In this document: piece after piece, positions 10,804 through 17,655 of the stretch
How the letters are laid out: each line of letters starts with the position of its first letter
Numbering within the stretch: the first letter of the stretch is position 1
Assembly: GCA_919903055.1 (NCBI GenBank)
Contig: CAKKSB010000078.1
Coordinates: 1 to 38,347 of the forward strand
DNA from: Gammaproteobacteria bacterium
Lineage (GTDB): Bacteria > Pseudomonadota > Gammaproteobacteria > DRLM01
Length of the DNA: 38,347 nt
Reading direction: 5' to 3'
Translations under genes and position numbers: made by a program
Notes under the pieces: model-generated
The model's database searches: none
What the model was told of the DNA's origin: nothing
What the model saw: only the letters and a program-made list of their open reading frames with translations

Positions 10804-11572
10804 GCGGGTGTTCCAGAAATTCGGTGAGTGTCGCGAGAAATTCTTGCGGGTGGGAGAGAAAGGGCGCGTGGCCGGCGTCGCTTAGCACGTCGATCTGAAT
10901 CGCCGGCGCGCGCTGCCGTAGCGCCGCGCCGACGCTTACCGGTACCAGCATATCGCGTCCGCCCAGTATCAATTGCGTGGGCCGTGACAGCGCGGCGAGC
11001 CGCGGCCGCAAATCCGCGCCGCGCAGTATCTCCAAACCGGCGCGCAGCGCGGGCAGCGCCGGCGTGTATTGCAGCAGCGCCGCGCGCAAACCGCGCAACG
11101 TCTCGCGGCCCTCCGTGGAACCGGTGGTGACTTGCAAGCTGAGGAAGCGTTCCAAGGTCGCGCGGTAATCCTGTTCCAAGGCGCGGGCGAAACCGGCGAG
11201 TACCGCCGGGTCCATGGCGTGCGGCCAATCCGGCGCGGTGACGAAGCGCGGTGAACTCGCGACCAGAATCAATTGGTCCACGCGCGCGGGCGCACTCAGC
11301 GCCATGTGCGCCGCGATCATGCCGCCCAGCGACCAGCCCAGCCAGATCGCGCGCGGCGGCGCGGCGGCGGCGATGGTTTCGGTCACCGCCGCGAGATCGA
11401 AATCGTGTATCGGCGGCGGTGAACGGCCATGGCCGGGGAGATCGATGAGCGTGACGCGGTAACGCGGCGCCAACTGCTCCGCCAGCGCGGCGAACACGCC
11501 GCCGTGTAGGCCCCAGCCGTGCAGCAGGACGAGATCGGGTCCGAGCCCGGATTGTTCGACATGCAGCGTCAC
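10793..11572 (-). CDS. bioH: Pimeloyl-ACP methyl ester carboxylesterase
   Basis: BioH removes the methyl group placed by BioC once the pimeloyl chain is complete, which stops further elongation. The 259-residue alpha/beta hydrolase has the HGWGLHGG oxyanion segment, the nucleophile elbow GWSLGG with Ser81, Asp207 in GGRDMLVP and His235 in GHAPFLSHP; these positions coincide with the E. coli triad (82/207/235). The start is the GTG at 11572, which overlaps the bioF stop by four bases (GTGA). The frame stays open far upstream across bioF, but those residues are a shadow with no homology. Having bioH within the operon, rather than elsewhere, is common outside enterics. Confidence 0.94.
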   Translation of the reverse strand: MTLHVEQSGLGPDLVLLHGWGLHGGVFAALAEQLAPRYRVTLIDLPGHGRSPPPIHDFDLAAVTETIAAAAPPRAIWLGWSLGGMIAAHMALSAPARVDQLILVASSPRFVTAPDWPHAMDPAVLAGFARALEQDYRATLERFLSLQVTTGSTEGRETLRGLRAALLQYTPALPALRAGLEILRGADLRPRLAALSRPTQLILGGRDMLVPVSVGAALRQRAPAIQIDVLSDAGHAPFLSHPQEFLATLTEFLEHPHDG

Positions 11573-13227
11573 AACACGGCTTCCAAAGCCGCGAGCAATC
11601 GATCGATGTCGGCTACGCTGTGCGCCGCTGACAGGGTGATGCGCAGGCGCGCCGTGCCGGCGGGTACGGTGGGCGGGCGGATGGCGGTGACGTAGATGCC
11701 GCGCTCGCGGAGCGCCGCGCTCGCCGCCAGCGCGCTTACCGAATCGCCGAGCAACAGCGGTTGTATCGGCGTGGCGGAAGGCGGCAAATCCACGCCCAAC
11801 TGCGCGGCGCCGCGGCGAAAGCGCGCGATGAGCGCATGCAAATGTTCGCGCCGCCAGTTTTCTTCCTGCACCAGACGCAGACTCGCCAGCGTGGCGTGGG
11901 CCACGGCGGGCGGCAACGCCGTAGTGTAGATGTACGGCCGCGCGCGTTGAATGAGGTATTCGATCAAATCCTCGCTGCCCGCGACGAAGGCGCCGAAACT
12001 GCCGAGAGCCTTGCCGAGGGTGCCGATCAATATCGGTACCGCCGCGTGATCCAAACCGTAGTGTTCGACAATGCCGCGGCCATGCGCGCCCAGCACGCCG
12101 AGGCCGTGGGCATCGTCGACCATCAGCCACGCGTCGTGTCGTCGCGCGACGTCGGCGAGTTGCGGCAGCGGCGCGAGATCGCCGTCCATGCTGAAGACGC
12201 CGTCGGTGAGGATGAGGGTGGTGCCGGTGTCGGGTTCATCGCCATGTTCCACGCCCTCATCCCCATCCCTTCTCCCGTTTACGGGAGAAGGGCTTTCGCC
12301 CCCCTCTCCCGCTCGCGGGAGAGGGGCGGGGGGTGAGGGTGTGGGTCGATGTCGCACAAGCTGATTCCAGATCGCCTCGATTACCGCCTCCGTTTCACCC
12401 AGCACCTGGTTATTCCAGTAGCGCAGTACAGTCAAACCGCGTTTGTGCATGAACGCCGTGCGTTGCTCGTCATAGGCCTGTTGCGCACTGTGCTGGCCGC
12501 CATCCAGCTCGATTACCAGGCTGTGCTCTTCGCAATAGAAGTCGGCGATGTAGTGGCCGATGGGATGCTGGTGGCGAAACTTTACGCCGGCGAGACGGCG
12601 GTTGCGCAGGCACTGCCACAACAGTTGCTCGGCGTCGGTGGCGCCGTGCCGGAGGTCGCGGGCGTGTTGCAACAGATCGCTCGGTAGGCGTGCCGCGGGT
12701 CTTGGGGGTGAGGGCGTCGGAGGGGGGTGCCGCGAATTTTCCTTCGCGCCCAATCGTCGCGCCAAATCGTCCACGTCATTGTGCGCGTAACGCCGCAGTC
12801 GCGCGCCGGAGAGGAGTCCCGCATCCAGTAACGACGCGTGGTTGAGCCGGTCTTCGAATACCGTATCGCCGCGTCCGGCCAGGGCCGCGACCACGCCGAG
12901 ATTGGCCATGTAGCCGGTGGAGAACAGCAGGGCGCGCGGCCGTTGCGTGAACTCGGCCAGCGCCTCTTCCAATTCATGATGCGGGCGTTGGTGGCCGGTG
13001 ACGAGGTGCGAGGCGCCGCTGCCCGCGCCGTATTGATCCGCGCCTTCTTTCAACGCGGCGATCATCCGCGGATGATTGGCGAGGCCGAGATAATCATTGC
13101 TGCAAAACGAGAGATAGCGCGTGCCGTCGATCACGATCGCCGTGCCCTGCGGACCGTCCACCACGGCGCGGCGGCGATATTGATGCTGCGCCCGCAACGC
13201 CGCGAGCGCGGTGGCAAGGTCTTTCAT
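11569..13227 (-). CDS. bioF: 8-amino-7-oxononanoate synthase interrupted in frame by a DUF559 endonuclease domain
   Basis: BioF condenses pimeloyl-ACP (or -CoA) and L-alanine, using pyridoxal phosphate, to form 8-amino-7-oxononanoate. The product is 552 residues, against 384 in E. coli. Residues 1-162 and about 333-552 align with ordinary BioF: NDYLGLA (44-50), NHASLL with His130, [12 protein letters not shown] (369-380) and the PLP lysine Lys406 in GTLGKALG. E. coli has the lysine at 236, so about 168-170 residues are extra, and all sit in the loop before the TDGVFSMDG strand. They comprise a proline-rich linker, a DUF559 domain (185-293, with ADF and IELDGGQH) and a second linker. No stop or frameshift interrupts the frame, and the rest of the enzyme looks functional. 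The upstream gap (13228-13536) separates it from bioB. Confidence 0.93.
   Translation of the reverse strand: MKDLATALAALRAQHQYRRRAVVDGPQGTAIVIDGTRYLSFCSNDYLGLANHPRMIAALKEGADQYGAGSGASHLVTGHQRPHHELEEALAEFTQRPRALLFSTGYMANLGVVAALAGRGDTVFEDRLNHASLLDAGLLSGARLRRYAHNDVDDLARRLGAKENSRHPPPTPSPPRPAARLPSDLLQHARDLRHGATDAEQLLWQCLRNRRLAGVKFRHQHPIGHYIADFYCEEHSLVIELDGGQHSAQQAYDEQRTAFMHKRGLTVLRYWNNQVLGETEAVIEAIWNQLVRHRPTPSPPAPLPRAGEGGESPSPVNGRRDGDEGVEHGDEPDTGTTLILTDGVFSMDGDLAPLPQLADVARRHDAWLMVDDAHGLGVLGAHGRGIVEHYGLDHAAVPILIGTLGKALGSFGAFVAGSEDLIEYLIQRARPYIYTTALPPAVAHATLASLRLVQEENWRREHLHALIARFRRGAAQLGVDLPPSATPIQPLLLGDSVSALAASAALRERGIYVTAIRPPTVPAGTARLRITLSAAHSVADIDRLLAALEAVL
12267..12292. repeat. Palindromic repeat, first of two at the cassette end
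   Basis: CCCTTCTCCCG-TTTA-CGGGAGAAGGG, an 11-bp perfect stem. It is a member of the CTCTCCCG/CGGGAGAG repeat family found at several other places in the window. Here it is translated as part of the second linker of the BioF insert. Confidence 0.9.
12301..12326. repeat. Palindromic repeat, second of two at the cassette end
   Basis: CCCCTCTCCCGC-TC-GCGGGAGAGGGG, a 12-bp perfect stem, followed by GGGGTGAGGG, which mirrors the CCCTCATCCCC before the first palindrome. The stretch 12251-12344 is thus a nested palindromic unit. Confidence 0.9.
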
Positions 13228-13389
13228 TGCAATGAACCCGACGTGGCGGAAGTGCTAACGACGGTTTCCGAGCAAGGAGCGCTGTTCAGTAAGCGTGAAG
13301 TCGTTGGCGTTGTCTCAGGGTGTAATAGAGAACGGTGAAATCGAGAAGTGCGTGACCGGCCCGGTGAGTTTGAACATCTCTCACCCTGG

Positions 13390-13410
13390 CCCTCTCCCGG
13401 CAGGAGAGGG
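13390..13410. repeat. Dispersed palindromic repeat between bioF and bioB
   Basis: CCCTCTCC-CGGCA-GGAGAGGG, preceded by CTCACCCTGG. It is the same family as the palindromes in the bioF insert. It is the only recognisable element in the 309-base gap 13228-13536, where no gene or clear promoter is seen. Confidence 0.75.
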
Positions 13411-13536
13411 CATCCGGGCAAGACGCGGCTGATCGTGACGTACTCCAATAAGTCCCGCGTGGTCTCCGCGAACGGAAGGCATGTCATATGAGATCGCTAC
13501 TCTGCCCGATGATTCTTATTCGCGGGGCTAAGTTTG

Positions 13537-14583
13537 TTACGCCGTCGCCGATGTCACCATCGGTGATTCCGTCGCGCCGCGCCGCTGCTGGGTGTCGCCG
13601 CGTGCGCGCACTTTGAGGTCGTCGAGCATCTTGAGGTCGTCGCCCACCTGGCGGCCCTTGGTGGTGAGGTAGTCGCCGATCATCACGCCCGAGGCGCCGG
13701 CGAAGAAGATCATCGCCTGCAGGTCACGTAAAAAATGGCGGCCGCCGGCGATGCGGATCTCGGCGCGCGGCAGCATGTAGCGGAACACCGCGATCATGTG
13801 CAGGATCTCGAGCGGCTGCATCGGCTGCTGATTGGCCATGGGCGTGCCGTCGATGGGGTTGAGGAAATTCAGCGGCACGGATTCCACGTTGAGATTGCGC
13901 AGCGTCTCGGCGAGTTCGATGCGCTGGTCGAGCGATTCACCCATGCCGAGGATGCCGCCGGCGCACACCCGCAGGCCCGCGGCTACGGCGTGGCGAATGG
14001 TGTCGATGTTTTCCTGATAGGTGTGGGTGGTGCACACATTGTCAAAGAAGCTCTCGGCAGTTTCGAGATTGTGGTGATAGTTCTCCATGCCCATCGCCTT
14101 CAACATCTCCGCGCTCTCTTGGTCGAGGGCGCCGAGGCTGGCGCAGCGGCCGATGTCGGAATGTTTTTTGAGTTCGCCGAAATATTCGCGCAATTGCTCG
14201 CGCTCTTTGGCGCCGCGCACACCCCAGCCTTTCGATACCACGCCGAAGTCGCTGGCGCCCCACTCCCGCGCGCGATTCGCCTGTTCCACCAATTGCTCGG
14301 CGGGGATGTAATTGTATTTCGGCGCGACGGTTTTGTGGTGGCCGCTCTGGCCACAGAAAGAACAATTCTCCGAACAATTGCCCGAACGCACATTGGAGAT
14401 GGCGCAGATTTCCACTTCGTCGCCGCGGAAGGTTTTGCGTAAACGATCGGCGCCGGCCATCAGCCAGGGCAGGTAATCATGGTCGAGGCGGATCAGCCAG
14501 CGGCCTTCGTCGGCGGTCATGTCGCCACCCGTCAAAATGCGCTGGGTAAGGCCGTCGATGCGTTGATAAATAGAGTTATCCAT
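13537..14583 (-). CDS. bioB: Biotin synthase
   Basis: BioB is the radical-SAM enzyme that inserts sulfur into dethiobiotin to make biotin. The 348-residue protein has the [4Fe-4S] motif C-x3-C-x2-C in GNCSENCSFCGQS (Cys70, Cys74, Cys77), YNYIPAEQLVEQA and the conserved NHNLETA-like stretch (here YHHNLETAESFF), plus the C-terminal RIAGGR motif whose arginine supports the [2Fe-2S] cluster that donates sulfur. ATG at 14583 opens the family-typical N-terminus; an upstream in-frame start at 14688 would add 35 non-conserved residues and reach into the promoter region. It is the first gene of the bio operon. Confidence 0.97.
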   Translation of the reverse strand: MDNSIYQRIDGLTQRILTGGDMTADEGRWLIRLDHDYLPWLMAGADRLRKTFRGDEVEICAISNVRSGNCSENCSFCGQSGHHKTVAPKYNYIPAEQLVEQANRAREWGASDFGVVSKGWGVRGAKEREQLREYFGELKKHSDIGRCASLGALDQESAEMLKAMGMENYHHNLETAESFFDNVCTTHTYQENIDTIRHAVAAGLRVCAGGILGMGESLDQRIELAETLRNLNVESVPLNFLNPIDGTPMANQQPMQPLEILHMIAVFRYMLPRAEIRIAGGRHFLRDLQAMIFFAGASGVMIGDYLTTKGRQVGDDLKMLDDLKVRARGDTQQRRGATESPMVTSATA

Positions 14584-14706
14584 GGGGGTGTCTTCCGCGT
14601 GATGTCGAAGTCGTTCCCCTGCCAGGGCAAGGGCGTTTATGATGGCCGGAGCGCCCGCGGCAAAGGAGCTGCCCCAAGCTAACCGCAATCATGTCTAAAC
14701 TTCGTG

Positions 14707-14734
14707 AATATAATCACTTAACGGCGCCTGTCAA
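14707..14734 (-). promoter_or_regulatory. Sigma-70 promoter of the bio operon
   Basis: On the minus strand TTGACA (14734-14729), a perfect -35, is followed after 16 bases by TATATT (14712-14707). The start point would be near 14700, giving a leader of about 117 bases before bioB. The opposite strand has TATAAT at 14709-14714, a possible -10 for comF in the other direction. Confidence 0.65.
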
Positions 14735-14761
14735 CCAGATGTTGCTCAGCAAGGTTAACCG
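14728..14761. promoter_or_regulatory. Candidate BirA operator over the bioB promoter
   Basis: Read on the minus strand, CGGTTAACC, 16 bases, GGTTGACAG forms an imperfect two-fold site resembling the BirA operator halves (TTGTAAACC and GGTTTACAA), matching six and seven of nine bases. The GGTTGACAG half contains the bioB -35 hexamer, so biotinoyl-AMP-bound BirA could block transcription. The spacing differs by one base from the E. coli operator. Confidence 0.5.
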
Positions 14762-15455
14762 ATGGCTCTGGAATACACAGAACTGGCTGATGCCCGCTCA
14801 GTGTGTGTTATGCGGCGGCCCCGGACAGGATGGCCGCAATATCTGTACGGCTTGCCAGGATGAGATGCCCGCGCTGGGGCCGGCTTGCCGGCAATGCGCC
14901 GTGCCGTTGCCGACGGCGGAACTGTGCGGCATTTGCCAGCGTCATCCCCGACCGTTCGTGGCGACGGTCGCCGCTTTTCCTTATCAACCACCGTTGGATA
15001 ATTTGATACAGCGTCTCAAATTCCAGGGTGATCTGCGTTTGGCGCGCTTGTTGGGCGAGTTGATGACGGAAGGGTTGCGCGCTCGATTCGCGACGCCGCC
15101 GGACGTGGACACGATGATGCCGGTGCCGCTGCATGCGGCGCGTTTGCGCGAGCGGGGATTTAATCAGGCGCTGGAATTGGCGCGTCCCCTGGCGCGATGT
15201 TTGAACTTGCCGCTGGATGCGCAGGGTGCCGAGCGGGTGCGCGCCACGGCGCCGCAGAGCGGTCTGCCCGCCAAACTGCGCCGGCGCAATATCAAAGGCG
15301 CGTTCCGGGTGACGGCGGCGGTGGCCGGGCGACGGATTGCGATAGTGGACGATGTGATGACCACCGGCCACACCGTGAGCGAATTCGCCGCGACCTTGCG
15401 CCGCGCCGGCGCGGTTTCGGTAACGGTGTGGCTATGCGCGCGGGTTCCGGTATGA
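14739..15455 (+). CDS. comF: ComF family phosphoribosyltransferase-like protein
   Basis: ComF/GntX proteins support DNA uptake in naturally transformable bacteria and use of DNA as nutrient; the biochemical reaction is not established. The 238-residue product has an N-terminal four-cysteine-pair zinc ribbon (CVLC, CTAC, CRQC, CGIC, within about 22-66) and a type I phosphoribosyltransferase domain ending in the PRPP-binding loop IAIVDDVMTTGHT. RERGFNQALELARPLA is a family signature. I place the start at the ATG at 14739, as its N-terminus fits the family and the plus-strand TATAAT (14709-14714) lies just before it; an in-frame ATG at 14691 would add 16 residues. It is divergent from bioB, a common arrangement. 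Confidence 0.9.
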   Translation: MLLSKVNRWLWNTQNWLMPAQCVLCGGPGQDGRNICTACQDEMPALGPACRQCAVPLPTAELCGICQRHPRPFVATVAAFPYQPPLDNLIQRLKFQGDLRLARLLGELMTEGLRARFATPPDVDTMMPVPLHAARLRERGFNQALELARPLARCLNLPLDAQGAERVRATAPQSGLPAKLRRRNIKGAFRVTAAVAGRRIAIVDDVMTTGHTVSEFAATLRRAGAVSVTVWLCARVPV

Positions 15456-15586
15456 CCAGCCGGGTTTTTGCAAGCTACCCGCTATGATAAGATGTACTCC
15501 TTCGTTTCGGGAGCGGCGGTGATGAGGCCGTGGTTCCCGTGTCTGATCCGCGTTAAACAACTTCAAAATTGCCTAAGGAGTATTCC

Positions 15587-16150
15587 ATGTCATTACGACC
15601 GCTTATTGCCGTGTTTTTATTGGCTGGGAGTGTCCCAGCGATGGCCCAGACTTTTGACGTCAGCCTGAGTAACGACTCGGCGAAATTGCTGTACACCGCG
15701 CCGATGGGCCAGCAGGGCTTCGGCCGCGGCGAGTTCGACGGCACGCTGTTGTTCACCGATGACGACAGCATTATGGGTGCGGTGGGTTTTGGTGTGATAG
15801 GCGAGGCGGGCAGCGGTTCACCCGGACTCAACGCCGGAGTGGGTGTACGGCTTTATGGGCTGAATACCGACAACAACGATGTGGCCGCCCTGACACTGGG
15901 CGGACAATTGCGCTTTTCACCGACCGCCTTGCCGCGTCTGCGCTTCACCGGCTCCATCAATTTCGCGCCGAGCATCGTGACATTCATGGACGGTGAGCGC
16001 TTTATCGACACCGGAGTAACGGTGGGTTATGAAGTCTTTCAGGACGCCGTAGCTTACGTAGGTTACCGGCGAATCCGCGCCGATATTGAAGACGGCCCCG
16101 ATCTGACTGTGGATCAAGGTGCCCATATCGGCATCAATTTCCGCTTCTGA
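15587..16150 (+). CDS. yfaZ: YfaZ-like outer membrane beta-barrel protein
   Basis: The product is 187 residues, with a cleavable signal peptide (MSLRPLIAVFLLAGSVPAMA, about 1-20). The remainder alternates hydrophobic and polar residues in short strands separated by glycine- and asparagine-containing turns (for example FDVSLSNDSAKLLY, LNAGVGVRLYGLNTD, VTVGYEVFQDAVAYVGYRRI) and ends in phenylalanine (INFRF), the signature recognised by the BAM complex. This fits the YfaZ family of predicted outer-membrane proteins of unknown function. ATG at 15587 has a perfect AAGGAG (15575-15580) six bases upstream, which decides it over an in-frame start six codons earlier. A structured repeat follows 11 bases after the stop. 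Confidence 0.8.
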   Translation: MSLRPLIAVFLLAGSVPAMAQTFDVSLSNDSAKLLYTAPMGQQGFGRGEFDGTLLFTDDDSIMGAVGFGVIGEAGSGSPGLNAGVGVRLYGLNTDNNDVAALTLGGQLRFSPTALPRLRFTGSINFAPSIVTFMDGERFIDTGVTVGYEVFQDAVAYVGYRRIRADIEDGPDLTVDQGAHIGINFRF

Positions 16151-16160
16151 ACCAGGGGAG

Positions 16161-16305
16161 GCTCTGAATACTTCCATCCTGGAATTTTCAGAGCACGGAA
16201 AGCGAAAAATGTGATTTTCGCTTTCCTACATTTTCAATAGCTAGCCGCCATTGAAAATGGCGGCACATCCGTGTGCCGCAGGAACCTCTGCATAAATAGA
16301 GGTTC
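16161..16305. repeat. Multi-hairpin dispersed repeat, copy 1
   Basis: Five hairpins follow in about 145 bases. Their stems are GCTCTGAA/TTCAGAGC; GGAAAGCGAAAA/TTTTCGCTTTCC (12 bp perfect); ATTTTCAAT/ATTGAAAAT; GCGGCACA/TGTGCCGC; and AACCTCT/AGAGGTT. The second copy is at 30499-30641, in the same orientation, with the same stem order. Confidence 0.9.
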
Positions 16306-16383
16306 CCCAGCTTCAGCAGCGGCGGCCGTTGGCCGTTATACTCGACTTAGAGAGAGGGAACTCGCTAAGAGACGCTACGTTCC

Positions 16384-16746
16384 ATGCAAATCGCCAAGCT
16401 AGGTCAGGACTATTACGGCACGGTCCGGTCTCCGGTTTCTCCCGCGCCGGGGGAAGCGGGAGACCGGACCCGCACCGCGGAGGGAACGCCGTCCGGTCGG
16501 CCCACCGCTTCGCCGCCCGTCGAACGGGTGGTGGAAGGGGAATGGCTTAAGGGCAGCAGCGGTTCCCCCGATGATTTCTTCGAACGGATTTGGCGGCATC
16601 GCAGCAGCGAGGCCGGGAGTTCACGCGCAGGCGCATCCGCTTCTCCCTATGAAACCCAGCGCGCCATCAACGCTTATCTTTCTCAGGCGGCCCAGTTTGA
16701 ACGGCGGCCGGCCGGCGGTATCGCCACGGTCGATTATTACGCCTGA
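16384..16746 (+). CDS. Hypothetical protein, 120 residues
   Basis: I do not recognise the family. The product is hydrophilic, without a signal peptide or membrane segment. Residues 12-50 are rich in proline, threonine, glycine and arginine and probably disordered; residues 55-95 hold DDFFERIWRHR; and the C-terminus has a more ordered block, YETQRAINAYLSQAAQFE followed by a short linker and VDYYA. Similar C-terminal blocks of an AYxxxA helix followed by a VDxYA end occur in small gammaproteobacterial proteins of unknown role, which is my main support that it is translated. No strong ribosome site is seen before the ATG. It lies just after a structured repeat and before a HugZ-like gene on the same strand. 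Confidence 0.6.
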   Translation: MQIAKLGQDYYGTVRSPVSPAPGEAGDRTRTAEGTPSGRPTASPPVERVVEGEWLKGSSGSPDDFFERIWRHRSSEAGSSRAGASASPYETQRAINAYLSQAAQFERRPAGGIATVDYYA

Positions 16747-16802
16747 ATCTTATTTCCCCCGCGTTATTTCCCGCCACGCCGTGGCCTGCTAAAGTCATCG
16801 CC

Positions 16803-17288
16803 ATGGACAAACACGACGCAGAACAACTGTGCCGCTTGATCGACTCCCAACGTTGGGCGGCCTTGGCGACTATCCAAGACGATGACGTCCCCTATGTTTC
16901 CTTCGTGGCTTACGCGACGGAACCCGGTGTGGCAAGCGTGTTGTTGCATGTCAGCCGCCTTTCCGCCCACACCGGCTACGCGCTGGCGCGGCCGCGAGTC
17001 GCGTTAGGTATCAGCGCGGCGGACGACGGCCAAGGTGATCCGCAGACCTTGCCGCGAATCACCTTGGAAGGAAAGGTGGAGATTATCGGGCGGGATGTAT
17101 CGGAGTATGCGGTGGCGCGAGCCGTTTATCTCGCGAAACTTCCCACTGCGGAGCAGTTGTTCGGTTTCGGTGATTTCGTCTTATTGCGTTTAAAAGTGGA
17201 AACTTTGCGCTATGTCGGCGGTTTCGGCCGTGCGCATACCGTGAGCGCCGGGCGCTGGCGGCAATGGGCGGAAGAGTTGGGTATATAA
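16803..17288 (+). CDS. HugZ-like pyridoxamine 5'-phosphate oxidase fold protein
   Basis: The 161-residue protein matches the split-barrel flavin/heme-binding family that includes HugZ and putative PNPOx-like proteins. Typical are the N-terminal helix (ARxLIDxQxxAALAT-like: LIDSQRWAALATI), the strand PYVSFVAYA, the HVSRLSAHTGYALARPRVAL segment (family: hLS.LA.HT.Nl..dprvsL) and LEGKVEII. Members bind FMN or heme; some degrade heme. The C-terminal heme-utilisation domain of full-length HugZ is absent, so FMN-dependent redox or a stress function is as likely as heme breakdown. It is a single gene after the hypothetical protein. Confidence 0.8.
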   Translation: MDKHDAEQLCRLIDSQRWAALATIQDDDVPYVSFVAYATEPGVASVLLHVSRLSAHTGYALARPRVALGISAADDGQGDPQTLPRITLEGKVEIIGRDVSEYAVARAVYLAKLPTAEQLFGFGDFVLLRLKVETLRYVGGFGRAHTVSAGRWRQWAEELGI

Positions 17289-17359
17289 GGCGGGGAATGC
17301 GGGCTGCCGGCGGCGCGGTGGTCGGCCAGTCGGTGCTGGTCGGCATGCGGTTGAACGAT

Positions 17360-17509
17360 TCAATCGAATTGATCGGTGACCCAGGGTTTGATGACCAGGC
17401 TCAGCAGTATTCCCAAGAGGTAGTTTTTATAAGCGTATAACGCGCCCATGGACTCCGGGGTATGAATGATCAACACCATAATCAGGACTAGCAAACCCAT
17501 TCGAAACAT
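17360..17509 (-). CDS. 49-residue small membrane protein
   Basis: The start ATG at 17509 has AGGAAG five bases upstream, a good ribosome site. The 49 residues form a first hydrophobic helix (about 4-17, MGLLVLIMVLIIHT), a short loop with ESMGALYAYKN, and a second helix (about 30-40, YLLGILLSLVI), ending in KPWVTDQFD. Two short membrane segments are likely. I recognise no family. It is transcribed opposite to its neighbours, between the HugZ-like gene and the Nudix-ThiE fusion, so it forms its own unit. Confidence 0.55.
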   Translation of the reverse strand: MFRMGLLVLIMVLIIHTPESMGALYAYKNYLLGILLSLVIKPWVTDQFD

Positions 17510-17655
17510 AATCACTTCCTCAACCGGCGCGCCTTGGGTATGTCCCGCGCTTGAGACACATAATGGCCGCGGAGGGCCCGTCGTGCCGTTACCCGGTTAA
17601 CAGAGTAGGCGTGACGTAATAGACAGATCGGCAATTAAGACGGAAAATTTAAGGT

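Larger units (their letters stand above)
12251..12717 (-). mobile_element. Putative DUF559 cassette inserted in bioF, bounded by inverted repeats
   Basis: The boundaries are ACGCCCTCATCCCCA at 12251-12265 and its near-perfect inverse TGGGGGTGAGGGCGT at 12703-12717 (one mismatch in 15). Between them lie two palindromes (12267-12292 and 12301-12326) and the coding part of a DUF559 domain (12349-12675), read in the bioF direction and frame. The domain shows [22 protein letters not shown], split by the family's usual [12 protein letters not shown], then the acidic IELDGGQH motif and the [10 protein letters not shown] end. DUF559 belongs to the Vsr/PD-(D/E)XK endonuclease group. No start codon of its own precedes the domain, so it is made only as part of BioF. 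The exact borders are uncertain: the excess over E. coli BioF is about 504 bases against 467 here. Confidence 0.6.

Noticed and set aside
11573-12130. Long upstream extension of bioH
   Set aside because: The frame is open but arginine/alanine-rich with no family similarity, and it lies wholly within bioF; the GTG coupled to the bioF stop fits the BioH N-terminus.
12220-12732. GGTGCCG at 12220-12226 and 12726-12732 as a target site duplication of the bioF insert
   Set aside because: The copies are 506 bases apart, so excision between them would shift the BioF frame. The seven-base match in GC-rich DNA is easily chance.
11569-13227. BioF insert as an intein
   Set aside because: No N-terminal Cys/Ser block A, no C-terminal His-Asn followed by Cys/Ser/Thr, and no Hint-domain motifs at the borders.
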